Shown piece by piece: positions 60,279 to 64,000 of a stretch of DNA of 64,000 nucleotides. Each line of letters starts with the position of its first letter. Position 1 is the stretch's first letter. The notes under the pieces were generated by a model. That model saw only the letters and a program-made list of their open reading frames with translations. It made no database searches and was not told the DNA's origin. A program made the translations under genes and the position numbers. The DNA comes from Rhodobacterales bacterium RIFCSPHIGHO2_02_FULL_62_130 (GTDB taxonomy: Bacteria > Pseudomonadota > Alphaproteobacteria > Rhodobacterales > Rhodobacteraceae): positions 239,064 to 303,063 of the forward strand of contig MHZT01000040.1 of assembly GCA_001828855.1 (NCBI GenBank), given 5' to 3'.

Positions 60279-61402
60279 GCCTGACACTGGCCGCCTTTGC
60301 CAGCGCAATCGCGGCGGCCCATCTGATAACGACCGGCCTTGTCTTGCGGCGCAGCGCCAAGACAAGCCACAATCATATAGCTGTGGCTGACCTGCCCTTC
60401 GTCACCCTGCTGCGTCCGGTCTGCGGGCTTGACCCTTTTGATGCCGAAACGCTTGGCTCCAGCTTTGTGCAGGACTACCCGCGCTATGAGATCATCTTTT
60501 GCGTGGCGCGTGCCGATGATCCTGTTGTGCCGCTGGTCCGAGAGTTGATCTTGCAGCATCCGCAACGGCCCGCGCGGCTTTTGGTCGGCGATAGCCGCGT
60601 GACCGCAAACCCGAAGCTGAACAATCTGCATAAGGGCTGGATGAACAGTGCTGCCGACTGGATCGTGATGACGGACAGCAACCTGCTTTTGCCGTCGGAT
60701 TATCTGCAAACGCTTGTGGCGGCTTGGCGCTATGACAGCGGGCTTGTCTCGGCACCGCCTGTCGGTATTCGTCCCGAAGGGCTTGCAGCCTCGGTCGAAT
60801 GTGCGTTTCTGAACGGCAATCAGGCGCGGTTGCAGTTGGCTGCGGATTCGCTGGGCATGGGCTTTGCCCAAGGCAAGACCCTGTTCTGGCGCCGCGATAT
60901 TCTTGAAAGGGCAGGCGGACTTCGGGCGCTTGGCGAAGATCTGGCAGAAGACGCCTGTGCGACCAAGCTGGTGCGCGGTCTGGCGCGCCGCGTGACGCTG
61001 ACGCCGCAGCCCTTTCCCCAGCCAATCGGCAGGCGCAGCTTGCGGGCGGTCTGGGACCGGCAGTTGCGCTGGTCCCGTGTGCGCCGTGACGGCTTTCCGA
61101 CCCTGTTTATTGCCGAGGTGCTGAACACGCCGGTGCTTCCGGCCCTTGCGATCGGGCTTGGCTTTGGCCCGATCGCGGCGGCGGCGCTGCTTTGCGTGCT
61201 TTATGCAGCCGAGGCTGTCTTGCTCTGGCGCTGCGGGTGGCCGCACGGCTGGCGTGATCTGCTGGCCATGCCGATCCGCGACGCCCTGATCCTGCCGCTT
61301 TGGCTGACTACCTTTGCCGCGCGGGGCTTTCAATGGCGTGGCACGGAGATGGCCCCCCCTGCCGCCGCAGAGGCAGGCCAGCCTGTGCTGAGTGCAGAAT
61401 GA
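60272..61402 (+). CDS. Ceramide glucosyltransferase-like GT21 family glycosyltransferase
   Basis: A 376-residue membrane glycosyltransferase. An N-terminal helix (TLAAFASAIAAAHLITTGLVL), the GT21 catalytic signatures DSNLLLPSDY and EDLAEDACATK, and the RQLRWSR motif ((Q/R)xxRW) are seen, followed by C-terminal membrane helices. It would transfer a sugar to a lipid such as ceramide or diacylglycerol. GGAG precedes the ATG at 60272 by five bases. It overlaps the metallophosphoesterase stop. Confidence 0.85.
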   Translation: MLSLTLAAFASAIAAAHLITTGLVLRRSAKTSHNHIAVADLPFVTLLRPVCGLDPFDAETLGSSFVQDYPRYEIIFCVARADDPVVPLVRELILQHPQRPARLLVGDSRVTANPKLNNLHKGWMNSAADWIVMTDSNLLLPSDYLQTLVAAWRYDSGLVSAPPVGIRPEGLAASVECAFLNGNQARLQLAADSLGMGFAQGKTLFWRRDILERAGGLRALGEDLAEDACATKLVRGLARRVTLTPQPFPQPIGRRSLRAVWDRQLRWSRVRRDGFPTLFIAEVLNTPVLPALAIGLGFGPIAAAALLCVLYAAEAVLLWRCGWPHGWRDLLAMPIRDALILPLWLTTFAARGFQWRGTEMAPPAAAEAGQPVLSAE

Positions 61403-61448
61403 TCCGGCCGATTTCAACCCGCGTTCCAGACGCCCAAGGAGGTGACCA

Positions 61449-62126
61449 ATGCGCCTGAGTTGCATAATCCCCGCCTATAACGAGGCTGCGCGCATCGGTG
61501 CCGTGCTGGATGCTGTTCTGGGTCATCCGTGGGTGGACGAGGTTATCGTCGTGGATGACGGGTCAACCGACCAGACCGCACGGGTTGCGGCGCGCAAGGG
61601 CGTGCGGCTGTTGCACATGACGCAAAACGGCGGCAAGGCGCGGGCCTTGGCCGCCGGAACCGCGCTTGCAACGGGCGAGTGGCTGATGTTCATCGACAGC
61701 GATCTGATCGGTCTGACCCATGACGATCTGACCCGCCTGATCCAACCGGTTCTGACAGGGCAAGCCCATACCGCGATCAGCCTGCGCCGCAACGCCCCCT
61801 TGCTGTGGCGGCTGATCGGACTCGATTATATTTCGGGCGAACGGGTGATGCCGAAAGAGATGCTTGCCGGTTGCCTGCACCAGTTGGACCGGATGCCGCG
61901 CTTTGGGGTCGAGGTGTTTCTGAACACGCTCTGGATCGCCTCGGCCCGACGTATCGCCGTTGTGCGATGGGACAGAGTTGAAAGCCCGTCCAAAGCCCGC
62001 AAACATGGGCTGTTGCGGGGGTTGAATGGCGATTTTGGCATGTTGCGCGACATTTTCCAGACGGTGGGCGCCCCAAGCGCCGCCCGCCAGATCCTGCAAC
62101 TTCTGGCGCAACGCGTCCGTCCCTGA
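61449..62126 (+). CDS. Glycosyltransferase family 2
   Basis: A 225-residue GT-A fold enzyme starting MRLSCIIPAYNEAARIGAVLDAVL with DDGSTDQT and FIDSDLIG (DxD-type). It has no clear membrane helix, so it is soluble or peripherally bound. AAGGAGG-like site (caaggaggtg) lies nine bases before the ATG. With the two genes upstream it likely adds a second sugar or activated sugar to the same lipid. Acceptor unknown. Confidence 0.87.
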   Translation: MRLSCIIPAYNEAARIGAVLDAVLGHPWVDEVIVVDDGSTDQTARVAARKGVRLLHMTQNGGKARALAAGTALATGEWLMFIDSDLIGLTHDDLTRLIQPVLTGQAHTAISLRRNAPLLWRLIGLDYISGERVMPKEMLAGCLHQLDRMPRFGVEVFLNTLWIASARRIAVVRWDRVESPSKARKHGLLRGLNGDFGMLRDIFQTVGAPSAARQILQLLAQRVRP

Positions 62127-62262
62127 CGCCTTTGGCTGAATGCGGGGGTATTGCCCGCTCTGCGCCTTGCGCGGCGTTCGCGAAAGCCAAGGCTGTTCCG
62201 TCAGGTTTTGCGCTGGTTTTCAGGGCAGGTTTGCGGCCCGTGATCACGAAGCCGCGAGCGTT

Positions 62263-62288
62263 GTAACACATCCGCCTCTTTCCGCGAA
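62263..62288 (+). promoter_or_regulatory. ECF SigF-like promoter of the bufferin operon
   Basis: GTAACA (62263-62268), 16 bases, CGAA (62285-62288). The Caulobacter SigF consensus, as I recall it, is GTAACC-N16-CGAA and drives a homologous bufferin operon under metal stress. Here five of six -35 bases and all four -10 bases match. Confidence 0.72.
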
Positions 62289-62292
62289 TTGT

Positions 62293-62323
62293 AGGATGAA
62301 GGGCAAACAGGCCCTTCCATCCT
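62293..62323 (+). repeat. Hairpin in the bufA leader
   Basis: AGGATGAAGGGC (62293-62304) pairs with GCCCTTCCATCCT (62311-62323) with one bulged base and a six-base loop, just upstream of the bufA ribosome-binding site. It may stabilise the mRNA or tune translation. Confidence 0.6.
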
Positions 62324-62337
62324 AAAGGGAGATTGAG

Positions 62338-62646
62338 ATGACCGCGATGACGTCCCGCCTGGTTCTTGGTGCCTCGCTTGCTTGCGCGCTTGGCGCGATG
62401 GCGGCAACGCCTGTGATGGCAGAAGACATGGAGAAATGCTTCGGTGTTGCACTGGCCGGGCAGAATGACTGCGCCGCCGGGCCTGGCACGACCTGCGCCG
62501 GCACCTCGAAGGCCGATTATCAGGGCAATGCGTGGAAGCTGGTTCCGGCTGGCACCTGCCTGACGATGGAACTGCCGGCAGCCGAAGACGGCATGATGCG
62601 GGCCGGATCGCTTGAGGCGCTGGAGCGCGACGTTCCGAAAGCATGA
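62338..62646 (+). CDS. bufA1: Bufferin precursor peptide BufA1 (DUF2282)
   Basis: A 102-residue precursor with a signal peptide ending near VMA (residue 28). The core has the DUF2282 pattern with Cys34, Cys45, Cys53 and Cys74: [30 protein letters not shown] and PAGTC. Known bufferins are exported, cysteine-modified by an MNIO enzyme (BufB) and buffer copper in the periplasm. AAGGGAGA seven bases upstream supports the ATG. A hairpin with T-run follows. Confidence 0.9.
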   Translation: MTAMTSRLVLGASLACALGAMAATPVMAEDMEKCFGVALAGQNDCAAGPGTTCAGTSKADYQGNAWKLVPAGTCLTMELPAAEDGMMRAGSLEALERDVPKA

Positions 62647-62653
62647 TGAAAAT

Positions 62654-62684
62654 GGGCGCGCGGTCACACGCGCGCCCGCTTTTT
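62654..62684 (+). terminator. Attenuating terminator between bufA and bufB
   Basis: A perfect 9-bp stem GGGCGCGCG/CGCGCGCCC (62654-62662 with 62669-62677), a six-base loop and TTTTT at 62680-62684. It would keep precursor mRNA in excess over the modification enzymes. Confidence 0.85.
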
Positions 62685-62700
62685 GGAAAGGGGACAGGAC

Positions 62701-63546
62701 ATGCTGCCAGCCTTGGCCGGAGTGGGTTTCAAACCCGACCATTTCGCCGCGATCCGCAAGGATGCTGCGGATGTCGGTTTCTTTGAAATCCATGCCGAGA
62801 ATTACATGGGCGAGGGCGGGCTGCCCCATGCCCAGCTTGCGGCGATCCGGTCGGACTATCCGCTGTCCATCCACGGGGTTGGCCTGTCGATCGGAGGTGC
62901 GCGGGGGCTGGATGCCGATCATCTGGAGCGCCTGCGCCGTCTATGTGACCGCTATGAACCCGACAGCTTTTCCGAGCATCTGGCATGGTCCAGCCACGGG
63001 GCGGAGTATCTGAACGATCTGCTGCCGCTGCCCTATACCGGGGAAACCCTTGGGCTGGTCTGCGATCATGTTGACCACGTTCAATCCGTGTTGCGGCGGC
63101 GGATGCTGCTTGAGAACCCCGCGACCTATCTGTGTTTTGCACAATCGACGATCCCCGAGACCGAATTTCTGGCCGAGGTGGCGCGCCGGACGGGATGCGG
63201 GTTGTTGCTGGATGTGAACAATGTCTTTGTGTCCTGCACAAATCACGGCACCAATTCGCGCGACTGGCTGGCGGCAATTCCGTTGCATCTGGTTGGGGAA
63301 ATCCATCTGGGGGGCCATGATACCGAGGAGTTGCCCTCTGGACCGCTGCTGATCGACAGTCATGGTGCAGCCGTCGCCGATCCGGTCTGGTCGCTTTATG
63401 CCGAGGTCGTGTCAAGGATCGGGCCTTTGCCGACCTTGGTTGAATGGGACAACAATCTGCCCGACTGGCCTGTGCTTTTGGCCGAAGCGGCGCGGGCGGG
63501 GGCCATTCTTGCGGCAAGGGGGGCTGGCCTTGCCCGCGCATCCTGA
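62701..63546 (+). CDS. bufB: BufB, MNIO (DUF692) peptide-modifying enzyme
   Basis: A 281-residue multinuclear iron oxygenase of the DUF692 family that modifies BufA cysteines. Motifs are [63 protein letters not shown] and [11 protein letters not shown], which carry the His/Asp/Glu iron ligands. The ATG at 62701 follows AAGGGGA. The stop overlaps the bufC start. Confidence 0.93.
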   Translation: MLPALAGVGFKPDHFAAIRKDAADVGFFEIHAENYMGEGGLPHAQLAAIRSDYPLSIHGVGLSIGGARGLDADHLERLRRLCDRYEPDSFSEHLAWSSHGAEYLNDLLPLPYTGETLGLVCDHVDHVQSVLRRRMLLENPATYLCFAQSTIPETEFLAEVARRTGCGLLLDVNNVFVSCTNHGTNSRDWLAAIPLHLVGEIHLGGHDTEELPSGPLLIDSHGAAVADPVWSLYAEVVSRIGPLPTLVEWDNNLPDWPVLLAEAARAGAILAARGAGLARAS

Positions 63547-64000
63547 CTTTGTATTCGGATTTGATGCTGCCCTGCGCGGCGGGGCGCTGCCAACCGGCCT
63601 GATCGCGCGCGACATGACCGAGGTGGAGCGTCGCTTTGCCGTCTATCGTAACAACGTGGCGGTCAGCCTGTCCGAGGCGCTGGCTGCGCGCTTTCCCGTG
63701 ATCCGGCGGCTGGTGGGGGAGGCGTTCTTTACCCCGCTTGCCCGGCTTTATGCGGAAACCGACAGGCCCAGAACGCCGGTGCTTGCGGAGTGGGGTGCGG
63801 GGTTTGCGGGATTTCTGGAAGGCTTCCCCCCCTTGGCGGCCTATCCCTATCTGGCCGATGTGGCGCGCATCGAATTTGCACGCGGGCGGGCCTTCCACGC
63901 TGCCGATGCACCGCCTGTCGCGCCCGAGATCCTTGCCGTGGCCGATCCTGAACGGATCAGGCTGATGCTGCATCCTTCGGTGATCCTGTTGCGGCTTCGC
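63530..64000 (+). CDS. bufC: BufC partner protein (DUF2063), 5' part only
   Basis: The first 157 residues of a DUF2063 protein that helps BufB in peptide modification. It starts at a TTG (63530) with AAGGGG 9-10 bases before, inside the end of bufB. Typical segments are [71 protein letters not shown]. The gene continues beyond the window end. Confidence 0.88.
   Translation, partial: MPAHPDFVFGFDAALRGGALPTGLIARDMTEVERRFAVYRNNVAVSLSEALAARFPVIRRLVGEAFFTPLARLYAETDRPRTPVLAEWGAGFAGFLEGFPPLAAYPYLADVARIEFARGRAFHAADAPPVAPEILAVADPERIRLMLHPSVILLRLR

Noticed and set aside
1-64000. CRISPR array, insertion sequence or prophage
   Set aside because: No regular spacer-repeat array, transposase or phage structural gene was recognised anywhere in the window.

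Overview
The window reads as a chromosomal segment of a high-GC alphaproteobacterium of the Rhodobacter/Paracoccus type (order Rhodobacterales). The evidence is the zeta-type ATP synthase inhibitor (DUF1476), a circularly permuted two-piece tmRNA, the split methionine-synthase gene set with DUF1638, DUF4169 next to fumC, a trgA-trgB pair, and an ECF promoter of the Rhodobacter RpoE type. No phage, insertion sequence, CRISPR array or plasmid module is visible. Most of the window is core genome with short mobile-looking palindromic repeats in the gaps.

Layout. 1-6330: end of bamD, recN, a small NTF2-fold protein with an FAD-linked oxidase, a zinc alcohol dehydrogenase, purS and purC. 6533-11590: ATP synthase inhibitor, then methionine-synthase parts (homocysteine methyltransferase, corrinoid protein, a 52-residue membrane protein and DUF1638) interrupted by an opposite-strand radical SAM gene, then purQ. 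11637-14739: a DctB/DctD-like two-component pair whose regulator lacks the GAFTGA loop. 15230-17908: RNase E. 17946-25954: tusA, ccdA, an alpha/beta hydrolase-P450 pair, and a minus-strand block (chrA, sspB, methyltransferase, fumC, DUF4169, ribbon-helix-helix protein). 26040-26395: permuted ssrA. 26489-31651: a secreted PDZ protein with Tyr/Glu/Pro-rich repeats, a lone polyamine-type binding protein, acuI, and a cysteine-desulfurase-like enzyme. 31681-35978: phr-cfa-trgA-trgB behind a good RpoE-type promoter, which suggests a photo-oxidative stress operon. 35993-48098: a divergent LacI-controlled sugar locus. It holds a complete ABC importer, a GH2 beta-mannosidase-like enzyme and two pairs of sugar isomerase plus Gfo/Idh/MocA dehydrogenase. 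48487-55257: GntR regulator and class III aminotransferase, then cysK, a large MscS channel and an AlaX-type editing protein with overlapping ends. 55731-55820: tRNA-Ser(GGA), followed by a short accessory-looking stretch with an XRE regulator remnant and an orphan secreted protein. 56912-62126: CorA-like transporter, PPK2, and a three-gene set (metallophosphoesterase plus two glycosyltransferases) likely acting on glycolipids. 62263-64000: the start of a bufferin (copper-buffering modified peptide) operon, bufA-bufB-bufC, behind a promoter matching the ECF SigF consensus GTAACC-N16-CGAA. It runs off the window.

The best candidates for new biology are four. First, the bufferin operon, with its stress-sigma promoter and a hairpin between precursor and enzyme. 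Second, the RpoE-type promoter that ties trgAB to phr and cfa. Third, the tiny membrane protein gene overlapping DUF1638 in the split methionine-synthase locus. Fourth, the secreted PDZ protein with its Tyr-rich segment and acidic repeat tail. Functions are read from motifs and gene neighbourhood only; no database search was run.
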